DNA from: Notamacropus eugenii
Lineage: Eukaryota > Chordata > Mammalia > Diprotodontia > Macropodidae
Length of the DNA: 64,000 nt
Assembly (NCBI RefSeq): GCF_028372415.1
Contig: NW_027325131.1
Coordinates: 434,001 to 498,000, forward strand
Direction of reading: 5' to 3'
The notes under the pieces are model-generated. The model was not told the DNA's origin and did no database searches. It was given only the letters and a program-made list of their open reading frames with translations. Position numbers and translations under genes: made by a program. Shown piece after piece: positions 11,480-22,689 of the stretch. Positions within the stretch are counted from its first letter, which is position 1. The number at the start of each line of letters is the position of its first letter.

Positions 11480-11955
11480 TTCTTATTACTTTGTTTTGAT
11501 CAATAAAATTGATTCATTTATGCTTGAAATCTCAGTGTTATTTGTTGATCTTTCTCTCACCCTTCCCACATGCAATCAATTACTAAGTGATGTATGTGCT
11601 ATCTTTAAAATACTTGTGAATTCATTGCCTTTTACGGCTACTGACACCCTCAGAGAACAGGCACTATTTAAAATACATTTGGACTATTGTAATATCATCC
11701 TAGCAAGTGTCTGTTCTCTGAAATTTTCCCTTGCCTCATTCCTATAATCTGACATTCATTGTCAAAAGGGTCCTTATTATAATCTAATGTTTTGCATCAC
11801 CTTTTCCTTTAAGTGCTTCCATAATTCCTTATTACCTACTTAGCAAAGTTCATACTCTAAAATGTTCTAGAACTCATACAATCCAGTACTCTCTTTCCTT
11901 TCTAGACTTAGCTCACAGTTCTTCCTCTTACAATCTCTTATGAGGCCATAAATGA
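11480..11955 (+). mobile_element. LINE2 fragment
   Basis: Second L2 stretch in the same orientation. The order 'atctttctctcacccttccc', 'acatgcaatcaattac', 'gactattgtaatatcatcc' and 'agtgcttccataattcctta' matches the L2 ORF2 3' half. It could be a separate insertion or a rearranged piece of the neighbour. Confidence 0.65.
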
Positions 11956-13439
11956 AGAGTGATTATTCAAGTATTAATTTATTCCAGACTCCTTTCTAGT
12001 TCCATTTTCTATGGCAGAAGGTTGTGGACAAATGATAAGTAGAAGAAAGAATGGTTTTACCTAGATAAGAAAGAGCTATGACTTGATTCCCTGTATGCAC
12101 ATCGCCTTAGACATCTTTGATAGAATGAATAAAGGACAGTCTAAACAATTCTAGAACCTATTCACTCATATAAAAATGGAGACAACGTCATTGATCCACA
12201 TTAAATGAGGTTGATGTAAATGAGTCAACCAATATATTCTCTGAGAAATTAAGAAGTACTTGGAGAATGTATAGATCTCATTTCTTTTCTGTCTTTTGTT
12301 AAGAACTCCCTGAATTCAGAAACTTACTGTTTACTATATAGAGCGGGGAAAACACCACAGTAGAATAATAGAGGAAAACAGTAGTCATGCCATATTGTGA
12401 GAAGAACATGGAACATGTTTCCCCTCTGATAGTCTAGGTATAAGCACAGTATTAGAGTGGGAAATGCAATATTGTGGTTGTTGTTCTTCTTCTACATGTG
12501 ATGCCTTCTTATTTTATACAAAGAATGAAGGACAAAAAGTGAAGCATATATTTAAAGTATTTTTTTCTCTATGTATACTAATAATTTTTAAGGAAAAATT
12601 TCTAATGCGAAAGACAAAAGAGTGGATCATGACTGTGTATTACTTCTCATTCCATCAGTGGTTTGTCTTCAGATGTGTATGTGTGTTTGTATGTGTAACA
12701 TTGCTCATAGTACAATTTGTAATTTGAACTTGTACCTCATCAGAGAAGCTAATTTAATCAGATTCACATTTTGATTGCCTGAATTGATATCTCGTAGGAA
12801 ATGTAATGATGAGGAAGATGATGATGATGATGATGACCAGTCATAGTTAGATTACTGATAAGTGTCTGCATTAGGCTTTGAAGTCAGGTGTTTCTGATTC
12901 CACATGCAGTATTGCAAATCGAGCATCCATTAAGCATTTTTGTTGACTTTGATCATTCATTGGTAATTTGAAAATTAGGGCTTCCTAAGTTCTAATGACA
13001 TTTTTACAATGTAGGAAATTTATTTTAAAAGGGTAAATTTAAATAACCCTGAGAACCAAAAAGGGACAGAAGAATCTATCTCTTGAATTTCTTTTGTTCA
13101 AACATATCAGAAGAAAGCAAAAAAGAGCACTTTGGAAAGTGCCATTTGTCTCCTAAGTCTGCTCCTTTCTCTCTATTATTTCTTTATTTCTCCACCGCTC
13201 TTTGACTTTTCATCCTGGAAGATACCTACTGCTTTATATAATCCCTTCCTCTTATTGGTCCATTCCTATTTCAACATCCTTTTAAAGAAAGTATGCAGGC
13301 TAGCCATTTTCACTCCATTACTCCTCAGTAGACTCTTCTTTTTCCCATTTGGGATTCTTTTCCTGCCATGGTCCTCTAGATAGACATAGTTCTCCATTAC
13401 CCTCTCTCTTTCCAAATTGTTAGCACTCGTTTTTATATA
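11956..13439. other. Unassigned intergenic sequence
   Basis: No gene was recognised. A small (GAT)n run lies at about 12814-12835. The open frames at 12464-12727 and 13132-13383 show no family signature. Confidence 0.4.
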
Positions 13440-13572
13440 TTGGGTTTCATCATTAGAACATAAGTTACTTAGGGGCAAGGACTGACTTTCTCTTTACTTG
13501 CATTTGTATCCCAAGTGCTTTGCACTCTGCCTGACACAGAGTATGGGTTTCATACATACTTGTTGATTTGGC
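13440..13572 (+). mobile_element. LINE2 3' tail
   Basis: Typical L2 terminus order: 'aggggcaaggactgac', 'tgcatttgtatcccaagtgc', 'ctgcctgacacagagtatg' and 'acttgttgatttggctgaa'. Confidence 0.65.
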
Positions 13573-13960
13573 TGAAATACTTGACTATCAAAGAAAATCT
13601 ATGATTACTTGACAGTTGGGACAGAGCCTGCTCCTATGTCACAGACCATTTCTTTGCCATTCTTAGAAGAGGAACATGTTCTGGATTTGGAATGATGGGT
13701 AATTTAAGAGAAGAAAAAAAAGACAGATTATGCTTCCTGTTCCTCCTTCCCACAACATAGTATTTGGGAAGTAATTAAATTGTACAAAGCCTAGTGCCAA
13801 ACACCAACAGTTTAACAAAGTTTTGATAAAGATATATCCCTGTTCACTTTGGACATGATGATTTTTTAAGAATGTTCATTAATGTACCTTTGGTGATGCA
13901 ATATCCATTTCTTCACTAAGGGCATAAAAGGGGAAAACAATTAAATTAAATCTCATATTT
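13573..13960. other. 3' flank of the intact OR gene
   Basis: No repeat or gene recognised. If the hexamer at the stop codon is used, transcription of the OR would end here very soon after the coding region. Confidence 0.4.
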
Positions 13961-13966
13961 TTTATT
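13961..13966 (-). promoter_or_regulatory. AATAAA polyadenylation hexamer overlapping the OR stop codon
   Basis: On the minus strand the last Lys codon and the TAA stop read 'aaataaa', giving a canonical AATAAA. Pseudogene A has the same arrangement at its end. Use of the signal is inferred; no transcript data are available here. Confidence 0.45.
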
Positions 13967-14891
13967 TAAATATCAGTGATATTTGGTTAGACCACACTTT
14001 CTGCATGGCATTCTTCATCTCTGTATTTCTTAGTGTGTAGATGAGAGGATTCAGCATGGGTCCAATGACAGTGTAAAACATAGAAAACTCCTTATCATTT
14101 TTGCTGGCACTGGGAGGTCGAATATAGGTGGAAATGCAGGGAACAAAGAACAGAACAACAACCATGACATGAGACCCACAAGTGGAAAGGGCTTTGCGCC
14201 GACCTTCTGATGAGTGCTTTCTAAGATTGTATAGTATGACAACGTAAGATGCCACCAAGACAAGAAAAGTTGTTAACACAACCATACCAGAGTTAGCTAT
14301 GACTAAGATGTTAGCAATATGTGTGTCTGCACAGACAAGTTTTAGGAGGGGTTTGACATCATATATATAGTGATCTATTTGATTAGGGCCACAAAATGGC
14401 AACCTAGCTACCATGAGCATCTGGGCAATGGCATGCCAAAAGGCTACTCCCCAGGCCATCAGGATCATTGTGTTACATCTCTGTCGATTCACTATGATCA
14501 TGTAGTGTAAGGGTTTACAAATGGCAACAGAGCGATCAAAGGCCATGGACACCAAGATGAACATCTCCACAGTAGCCAGGAAATGAGCAGTAAAGAGCTG
14601 AGTCATACAGCTAATGAAGGATATGATTTTTTCTTTAGCAATTAAGTCCCTGATGAGCCTAGGGACTATGGTGGATGTATATGACAGATCCATTAAGGAC
14701 AAATGACACAGGAAATAGTACATGGGTTGTTGGATCAGATGGCTACATGTAATGGTGATAAAAATGATGAAGTTCCCCAGGAAAATTGCAAAATAGCAGA
14801 ACAAGAAGATTACAAAACACATCATTTTCAGGTCTTGATTCATGAACAGCCCCAAAAGAATGAATTCTGTTACATTGCTGTGATTTTCCAT
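13962..14891 (-). CDS. Intact olfactory receptor, class II, OR4-like
   Basis: Predicted odorant receptor of 309 residues, a seven-transmembrane GPCR of sensory-cilium membranes that couples to the olfactory G protein. Landmarks: sequons NHS and NVT at residues 3-8, 'FLGNF' in TM1, 'PMYYF' at the end of ICL1/TM2, the conserved TM3 Cys in 'SCMTQLF', 'MAFDRSVAICKPLHY' at TM3/ICL2, 'LPFCGPNQIDHY' in ECL2, 'EGRRKALSTCGSHV' entering TM6, and 'PMLNPLIYTLRN' in TM7. I chose the ATG at 14891 rather than one 18 codons upstream because 'MENHSNVTEF' is the usual OR start and a splice acceptor lies between the two. The DRY tyrosine is Ser, which is unusual. Sequence style (FCGPN.IDHY) fits family OR4; the subfamily is undecided. 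It is the intact member among three broken relatives. Confidence 0.95.
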   Translation of the reverse strand: MENHSNVTEFILLGLFMNQDLKMMCFVIFLFCYFAIFLGNFIIFITITCSHLIQQPMYYFLCHLSLMDLSYTSTIVPRLIRDLIAKEKIISFISCMTQLFTAHFLATVEMFILVSMAFDRSVAICKPLHYMIIVNRQRCNTMILMAWGVAFWHAIAQMLMVARLPFCGPNQIDHYIYDVKPLLKLVCADTHIANILVIANSGMVVLTTFLVLVASYVVILYNLRKHSSEGRRKALSTCGSHVMVVVLFFVPCISTYIRPPSASKNDKEFSMFYTVIGPMLNPLIYTLRNTEMKNAMQKVWSNQISLIFK

Positions 14892-14935
14892 GTAATTCAA
14901 ATACTTTTTAAATATCCAGGAGAATTCTAATTCCT

Positions 14936-14950
14936 CTGAAATCAAATATA
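14936..14950 (-). other. Predicted splice acceptor before the OR coding exon
   Basis: The minus strand reads a T-rich tract ending 'tatttgatttcag', then 'aggaatta', 44 bases before the chosen ATG. OR genes commonly have a non-coding 5' exon and an intron ending just upstream of the coding exon. The upstream exon and promoter were not located. Confidence 0.6.
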
Positions 14951-16735
14951 ATAGGATAAATTATTACCAACATCATGATAGATGTAAAGCTTATACTCAG
15001 ATTATTTAAATGTGCAGTCTAATATTAGAGTGGATCATTCAATACTTTTAAATTTGAGAAGATCAATTTTTTTCAGCTAGGTCCTAGAATTTCTTTGAAA
15101 ATTAGGTACCTCAACCATCTTCTTGTCCATTCTACTAACGTCACTTTATGTACGTAGTTTAAAAGAAAAGAAGACATCATGTATCTTTAAATGTTGTGAC
15201 AATTTTTAAAAACTCTAAGATTTTTTTTAATATTTCTCCATTAGGATGGTAATTGAATCACAAAACTAATTAACTCTATAGACAATTATGACAAAGCTAA
15301 TGTTAACACACTGATTTAGTGAAGAAAAATAAGGAAATAAATATTTATTCTAACTTCTTAAGTAGACATATGACAAAATATACTAATGTTTAGGAGAAAA
15401 TTTAATATTAAGCTATTGAAAGTCAATATGATGAAAGATATCCTAAAATGAATTGAAAATGCCTTTTGAATATCAAATGTAAGGGAAATATTTTTAAAGA
15501 ATAAAGATAAATAATTTTCAGATTTCTCCTGAGCCTGCCTGCCTCCCACAATCAATTTGCAGTCCCTGATTCATTACAGGTACCTAAACCATTTAACATT
15601 TAACACAAGGAAGAAATGAGACAAAAAGTAAAACAAAGAACTGACCAATCAATGCAACTGTTATGTCAAGTTGAGCTCAGAAATTGAATGGCTTAATAAT
15701 ATATTGAAGGGAATTTTAAAAAGATCTGAGAAAGCAATGTGAAGGGTTTGTTTGTTTTTTTTTCCAAAAAGCATACGCTTGCCACAGAGCACTGATATTT
15801 GTAAGCTCTGGGACAATTGAAGCTGAAGTATTGGTAAGGAAGCTTGATCGGACTGCATTTGTGGAGCAGAATGAAATAATGTGTTGTCACTTCCCTCTCC
15901 ATTAGTCCATAGTTTCTCACTCTTTATCAATCTCTTTTCATATATACTGGATGTATCTGTGCTATTCTGATTATTCTTCAGGTAAGGGTCTCTTCTCCTT
16001 CTATTTGTTTCTGTTCACTTCTATTTATCTCCCTCCCTTCTATTCTTACTTTGGTTGTCCCTTAGGTAAATAATATATTGAGTCATACTTCATACGCTAC
16101 ATACTTGCCAGGGTCTGCAAGAATTTGACCTCTATTTTCATAATCTTTTATTATGCAATGTTAGTTAATAAAAGTTCAGATTACTTGCTCTTTTTTGTTT
16201 GGGGGGTGGGGAGAGATCTTCCAAGATATTTCTAACAAGCAATTTTACAGCCAAAATTTCGAACCACAACACAGACATGAACATTTCAGTCCTGTTGGTG
16301 TGAGGACCTTGTTTCTATTTCTTGGATGTACAGTGCACAACATAGAGACCTGGGACTGATTCTGATGGGAGAGTTTACTGTGACTACAAATATTTTTAGC
16401 CATAGAACTTGAGCTACTGAATCTACCTCACTGTTGTACTTGTTTCATATTATGTCCTAAAATGAGTTCAGCCAAAGCGCTCATGAGCTGGTGGTCAGTA
16501 AATGAACACTTGTAACTAATAAACGGGAAGTGGATGAAGGAATAGGTCGGGAAGACCTTAGAAAAAATCTTGTACCACTTCCCTCACTTTACAGATGACA
16601 AAGTTGAATCTCAAAATGGTGATATATTATCTAAGTTCTCCCAATTATAACTTAGAAAAGCAGAGATTTAATCTAGTTCCTGTAAGTGCAAACCTACCAT
16701 GTTTACTATTTTGTGTTAAGAGACAGGCAGAGATA
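14951..16735. other. 5' flank of the intact OR, unassigned
   Basis: This should hold intron and upstream exon sequence of the OR, but I could not recognise an exon or promoter. A degraded MIR-like patch lies at about 16570-16685 ('cactttacagatgacaaag'). Confidence 0.4.
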
Positions 16736-16881
16736 GTCAGAGAAAGAGAAATAGAGAAAAAAAGGAGAGACAGGGACAGAGAAAAAGAGATGAGATAGAG
16801 ATACAGACAAGGAAGAGGAATGACAGAATAATGAAGACTGGGAGAACTAAAGAGAGAGACAGACAGCAGAGAGTAATAGAG

Positions 16882-16978
<97 letters not shown>

Positions 16979-16982
16979 ATAG
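16736..16982. repeat. (GA)n purine tract
   Basis: Interrupted GA/GAGA units with uninterrupted runs at about 16884-16945 and 16949-16977. The Arg/Glu and Ser/Leu frames are artefacts. Confidence 0.95.
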
Positions 16983-17939
16983 ACACAGTGAGAGAAATAA
17001 AGAGAAATTGAGAAATCAAACACACATATACATCTATGCATTCGAGATCTCCTCAAAGAACCTTACAACTCTGACATTCAGTGAATTGTAAAACTTTTTT
17101 TTCTTTTCTGGGTGGAGGACAATGGGTAAGGGATATCAATAAATAGTGTATTTTCTCACACAAGAAGGAAGAAAATGGGGCCTAACGGCTTCTCAAGAAA
17201 AGTAGCAAAGAAGTTGAGCAAAGACCACTTGGCAAACACAATTTAATTAAATTTAATTGAAAATAATTCTTTTGCATTTTTGAGAGACATTGATACTTCC
17301 TGATGTAATTTATATCTATTTGTATACCAACCCAACTTAGTGAATGAACATATGCTTTGGAGGCTAGAAGAAAACTTATCACTCACTGATTCCCTTCAGA
17401 GTCTGACTAACCTTTTCAGGCATAAGATTTTAACAGAAAGAGGAAGAAAAGAATAGTTCCTTAAAGTGAAAATTATTTATTATTATAATGCTGATTTATT
17501 TCAATAATATGTGATATAGTTACCTTGTGTGTTTATTGTTTGTGTTTTGTTGTTGCTTTGTTTTTCAGATTTTGTATAGAGAATTTTCACAAATAAAAGT
17601 ACTTTTGCTAAGGCAGATTGGTCACTGTTCTGAAATTTATCATCTTAAAGTTGCCTAAGGCACCTACAACTTATATGATTTAACTAAGGTTACCTAGACA
17701 ATATCTTTCTAGGGTCATACTTAAATTTGTTTTTCATGAATCTTCAGGGATGGAACTACCTTCTGATACCTTCCATATCACAATACTCTCACATGAAAGT
17801 CCTGCTTGAAGGCAGAGAAATATGGTGAAGGTGAATATAACAAAGCATTTATAAAGTTTAGATAAAACTATTTACTTCCACTCTTAAATCTTAAATGATT
17901 CTGTACCCAAAGTTTTAATTGAGCCAAGGTTGGCAATTG
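16983..17939. other. Unassigned sequence
   Basis: AT-rich, with no repeat family or reading frame I can support. Confidence 0.4.
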
Positions 17940-18125
17940 ATCTTGTTCACATCCCAGCTAAAATCCCATCATCTGTTACGAAGCCTTTCCAAATCCCTGA
18001 CTGATTTAAGGTTCCACAAGTGTGGAGGTCATATCGTCAAGTCTCCACAAAAGTTTTAATTATTTTCTTTGCCTGATTCCATAGTGCACCCAAACTACAT
18101 TTGTATTGAAAGAAATCTCAATAAA
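17940..18125 (+). mobile_element. LINE2 fragment
   Basis: 'catcccagctaaaatcccat', 'acgaagcctttccaaatccc' and 'ttccacaagtg' follow the L2 3' consensus order. Confidence 0.6.
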
Positions 18126-20119
18126 GATATACAAAAAACTCCCCATCAAAATATATTCTGAGGTAAGCAAATTCGTATATAGTGTAGCAACCAATATAGG
18201 ACTGAAAGCAGTGGAAAATATATGTATATAGGTAGGAACTTACATTACTCCAGATGCCAAGGCTCATTCATTCAGAATGTCTTCTTTTAAAACAAAAATA
18301 GAAGAGCATTGTGACATGAAGCCTACACTGCTTCCTTACTCATACTTCGTAACAGTTACCTATTTAGATGGTATCTCAAAAAAGGAGGTGTATGATATAT
18401 ATGTACTTTATTTAATGGTTTTTAAGTCACCTGGAAGAGGAAAAGATCTTCAGGGAAGTGTAAATTCATTGATATGTGTCAAGGGGATTTTGTGGTCAAG
18501 AAATACTTCTTTTTCTTTGAGAGAGGAGTCCAAAGAAGCACAAAGAAGTGCTCCCACCTCTGGATACCACATCAAAACTTGCAATGAAAGAAGCTTCTAG
18601 GGATTTTTATCTAGCGTGCTTTCATTTTAAAGGTATGTTTGGGGTCAGGGGATAGGCTCCCAGAGGCATTTCAAAGCAGTCTACCAAAATGTAGACTTAT
18701 GGTACAATGACAGACTTTGATGCAACGGGATATCATATTTTTCTCTTTTCCTTTCTGGCTCCTGTCAGGCATAATTACCAGATATCAGGTAATTTTGCTA
18801 TCCAGTCCCAATCCCCTCCAATCTATGCATTCCTAAGTCAGACTCTTACTTACAATTTTAGAACATACCTCAGAGTTTCACATCACCACAGGAGTCTATT
18901 TGTTAGACGGTACAGATCAAGAGAGAAAACATAGAAGACTCTCCTCCTTTATCATTTCTGTGTCAATCAAACCAATACCAATGGAGGCATGCTCACATTA
19001 AAAAAAATCATTTGTTGCTTAATCCACCAGCATCTGGTTTTATTCCCATTAGTTTCCATATACCTCTTTTGAAAATTGTCTAAAGTGCATGTGTCACCAA
19101 ATCCTTCCTTTTAGTCCTGCAATTCTATAGCATTTGATGATTGCTTTCCCTCCTGGCAGGAATGAATGTCTCTCTTGACTAAGGGAGGTGGGAAGAAGAG
19201 GCTAGAAATATCTATTCCATGTCTCTTTGAACCATACAATGATATCCCCATGTAATATGTGGGAGTGGGGCCCAGCCCTCAGAATGCATAGGATCTGGTA
19301 CATTGCATTTCTATTTACTTTGTTAAATATTTCCAAATTATGTTTTGATATGGTTCAACTATATTTGAATATTGGGCTACATTGACTGAGATGAAATTCA
19401 ATAAGGGTAAATGCAAATTCTAGAAAGTAGGTAGAAAATATCAATTTTATAAATATAAAATTTAAAAAAAATGTGTGCTTAGACCAGAGTTGTTTTAATA
19501 AAATACATTTGGGACTTTACTGTCCCACAAGTTTAAAATGGAACATTTTGATGCTTCATTCATAAAGCTAGGGCCAATTTAGACTGCATCAATAGAGGTA
19601 GAACGGCAAGAAACAGGAAGATATTTATCATGGTGTACTCTGACTTTGTCAGGACTCATCTGCAGTGTGCAAGTCTTAGTTCCAAGGATATTGATGAGCT
19701 GAAGAATGACGAGAGTTGGGGAACAAGTATAGTTAAAAGTTCTTATTCCTATTCTAAGTCACATGAGAACCACATAAAGCAACAGTACATAAAGATGAAG
19801 GAAAGAAAAGACTCATGAAGAAGTTATATGGAAGATATAACAGAAGAAGTTGTATGGAAGATATATATTACTGTTGAGTGCAAGAGTACAAAACCAAGAA
19901 CAACAGGTAAAAGATCTAAAGAAGCAAGTGATAACTTGCAGAGTGAGGTGGAAAAGAGAAACACTAAAAATTAGAGTAATTTCAAAATGTGTGTGTGGGG
20001 GGGCGGTGCATGCAGGTGTGGGGAAGAGGGAGAGAGAGGAGTCCTTCAAGGTCTACAACATTTTCCAGGACAGTCTAGATGACAATTTCTCACCTATTAT
20101 GCCTATCAATTATATAACA
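18126..20119. other. Unassigned intergenic sequence
   Basis: No gene is supported. The 107-codon frame at 18277-18600 lacks any domain I know. An imperfect direct repeat of about 25 bases ('gaagaagtt.tatggaagata') occurs at about 19817-19865. A patch at about 18628-18690 weakly resembles 8258-8320. Confidence 0.4.
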
Positions 20120-20290
20120 CTGTAATATTTATATAGTATTTAAAATATTATCTTATTTTATCCTCATACAAAGCAACCTGAGAGATAGGTACTCTTCTAG
20201 ATGAGTAAATTGGAACTGATGGACTGACTTGCCTAGTATCCCATAGCTAGTAAATGTCTAAGACCATATTTAATCTCAAAAATGTTATAT
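20120..20290 (-). mobile_element. MIR SINE
   Basis: Reverse-complement MIR order: 'tcttattttatcctcat', 'gagagataggtactctt', 'gactgacttgcctagtatcc' and 'catagctagtaaatg'. Confidence 0.65.
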
Positions 20291-20669
20291 ATGTTAAACT
20301 CAACTATGTCTTCCTTCCCTATATTTTTCAAAATATATCAAGGGCTGTTGAAGTCTCTCCCAACTGTCAAATTCAATGGATTTTGTTAAAGTGAGTTCCA
20401 GTAATGCTGGAGGTATGAGTTGCCTTTTCGTGAATGTGCTACTTAAGCAGTGTATTCTAAATATATAACTACTCTTGCCAATGGGGGGAAAATGTTTCTT
20501 TCATACTAGCAAATAACTTTGCTTTTAGCAAGTAATATTGAATGCGAATGCAACACTGCGTGCTTATAAGTTATCATTAAGTAGTTTTGACTCAGAACAC
20601 CTTGATCACAAGGTCGTCTTTCATTGGGAGACTTAATTCTTAAGTGAAAGTGAGAAGAGGGACGCTATT
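20291..20669. other. Unassigned sequence
   Basis: Nothing recognised. Confidence 0.4.
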
Positions 20670-21030
20670 AAAGAATTCCTACATCATTCCTCTTCTCAAA
20701 ACCTTCCTGTTGCTCCAGATTCCTTAGAGAGAAAGCGCAAGTAATTTTTCACTTAAGGCTTCTCACAACCTTTCACCACTCTTAGCTTTCCAACTTTTAG
20801 TGAAAAGATTTTCTGCCACATAGTTTGTATTCCAGACACAGTGGGGAGCTAACATAGCCACCATTTCTTTCTTATATTCCGTCATTCATTGACATCATTC
20901 TCAACTCTCAAAAAGCCCTCAGTAATTATTTCCACATAGGCAAAATATCCTTCTACTTCAAATAACTCTCTTCTCCTTCAAGGTATCCTTCATTTTCATA
21001 TGTGAAATTATCTCAATTTCTCTAGTTTTA
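20670..21030 (+). mobile_element. LINE2 fragment
   Basis: L2 order: 'cctcttctcaaaaccttcct', 'ggcttctcacaacctttcac', 'tttgtattccagacacagtg' and 'ccttcaaggtatccttcatt'. Strongly diverged. Confidence 0.5.
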
Positions 21031-21140
21031 TCAAAGCATGTTGTATCTCCATTTTGTTTGATTGTCACATTCTACAAAGTAGTTATTTTTAGGTTAATGA
21101 CACAGTTCTCAGCCTTAGTCATCAGACTCCTTTCAATGAT

Positions 21141-21204
<64 letters not shown>

Positions 21205-22474
21205 TACACATACATATGTGTGTGTGTGTATCCTAAATGTAGGTGAGGTTGATCAATATTTAGTTTTAGAAATTTAGATTAATAACTTTCATAATATTTA
21301 TTAGTTTATTTGAAATAATAATAAACCTGCTATGCTAACATATTTCATGGATAATCTGTATTTTTCAAAATAAAAACAAAGAGGAGAATGACAAAGAATA
21401 GAAATTCACCAACCCTTGGAAAAGTTCATCCCGTTTTGGAGTTATTCTTATTCTCCACACAAAACCCAAATTTGCCTCCCTATGACATATACTCAATGTT
21501 CCTGATTCTGCCTTCCGAGATTAAAAAAAAAAGTTTAACTACTCTGTGCATAGTATTAGTTTCAATATATAAATTTGTCATATTGGCTCCATTCAGCTTA
21601 AAACTCAACAAGAGCAATCTTAAGTCCATTTTTATGTCTCTCACTGAACATTCACTCTTTATATGTATATAGTAGATTTTAAATAAATGACATTTTCAAA
21701 ATTGTATATTGCTTCATTACCCATAATATTATGAAAATAACACTGTGCATTTCAAAATGATCTTATCTTGTAATGTATGTATAAATACACACATATGTGT
21801 ATACGTATGTGTACATCCATGTATATATATGTACACATACATGCACAAATATATATACATATGTATATAAAAATTCAGAATATTGAAAAGGGGAAATATA
21901 AGATGACCTTTACAATGAATCAATTGATTAATTGAAAAAAGAACTAAACTCTTATAATGCACCAAGCATCATGCTAAAGGTTGGTAATACAAATAAGATA
22001 ATGTCTCTGCCTTCAGAGAGCACACATTCTCAAAGGAGCTAAGAACACATGTTTTAAAAGGTAGTATTTAAGGAGGCCTATTTTGATTTGGAAAAGTTAC
22101 AGCACTTGTGAGTGCTGTGATAGGAGTGTACATTGACAGCAAGGTCATTTAGTTTATTTCAGAGGCTTTAAAGTTTGAATCATTCTTATATTTTACAGAT
22201 AAATACATTAAGATCTAGAAAGATTAACTGATTTGCCAGAAGTTGTTCAGGTATGAAATGTAGAACAATTTGCAACAATTTGTGTGTATCCTCATGCTCT
22301 TCCCAGCTGTAGCACTTCTTAAACAACACTCTTCTGCTCTCTAGATGAATTTGTATTAATTGATTTAGAATGTGAATACACTGAGAGTAAAGCTGATCTT
22401 GTTTTCTTGTATTTTTACCCCAACATTTCATACAGTATTTAGTGTGTATAAAGTACTTAATAGATTTTAACTCC
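21031..22474. other. Unassigned sequence with TA arrays
   Basis: It contains (TA)n at about 21144-21206 followed by a (TG)n run to 21230, and a TA/CA-rich stretch at about 21775-21870. About 21935-22045 ('caccaagcatcatgctaaagg') looks like an old interspersed repeat. About 22190-22260 may be a worn MIR. Confidence 0.5.
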
Positions 22475-22476
22475 TC

Positions 22477-22565
<89 letters not shown>

Positions 22566-22600
22566 TCTCTCTCTACCTTCTCTCTTCTCTGGCTCCTTGT
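22475..22600. repeat. (CT)n array
   Basis: Uninterrupted TC/CT for about 85 bases from 22478, then interrupted pyrimidine sequence. Confidence 0.95.
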
Positions 22601-22689
22601 CTCTCTCTTAATTCACCAAATACAGCACACTTTCCGTCACACCACCCATTTTCTCTTAAAGTACAAACAGGCAATAAGCAAGGGTTTCT

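Noticed and set aside
14892-14945. Upstream ATG extending the intact OR by 18 codons
   Set aside because: The extension crosses a good splice acceptor at 14936 and does not resemble OR N-termini, whereas the ATG at 14891 does.
18277-18600. 107-codon open frame
   Set aside because: No domain, no paralogue in the window, no recognisable splice or promoter context; the length is within what AT-rich DNA gives by chance.
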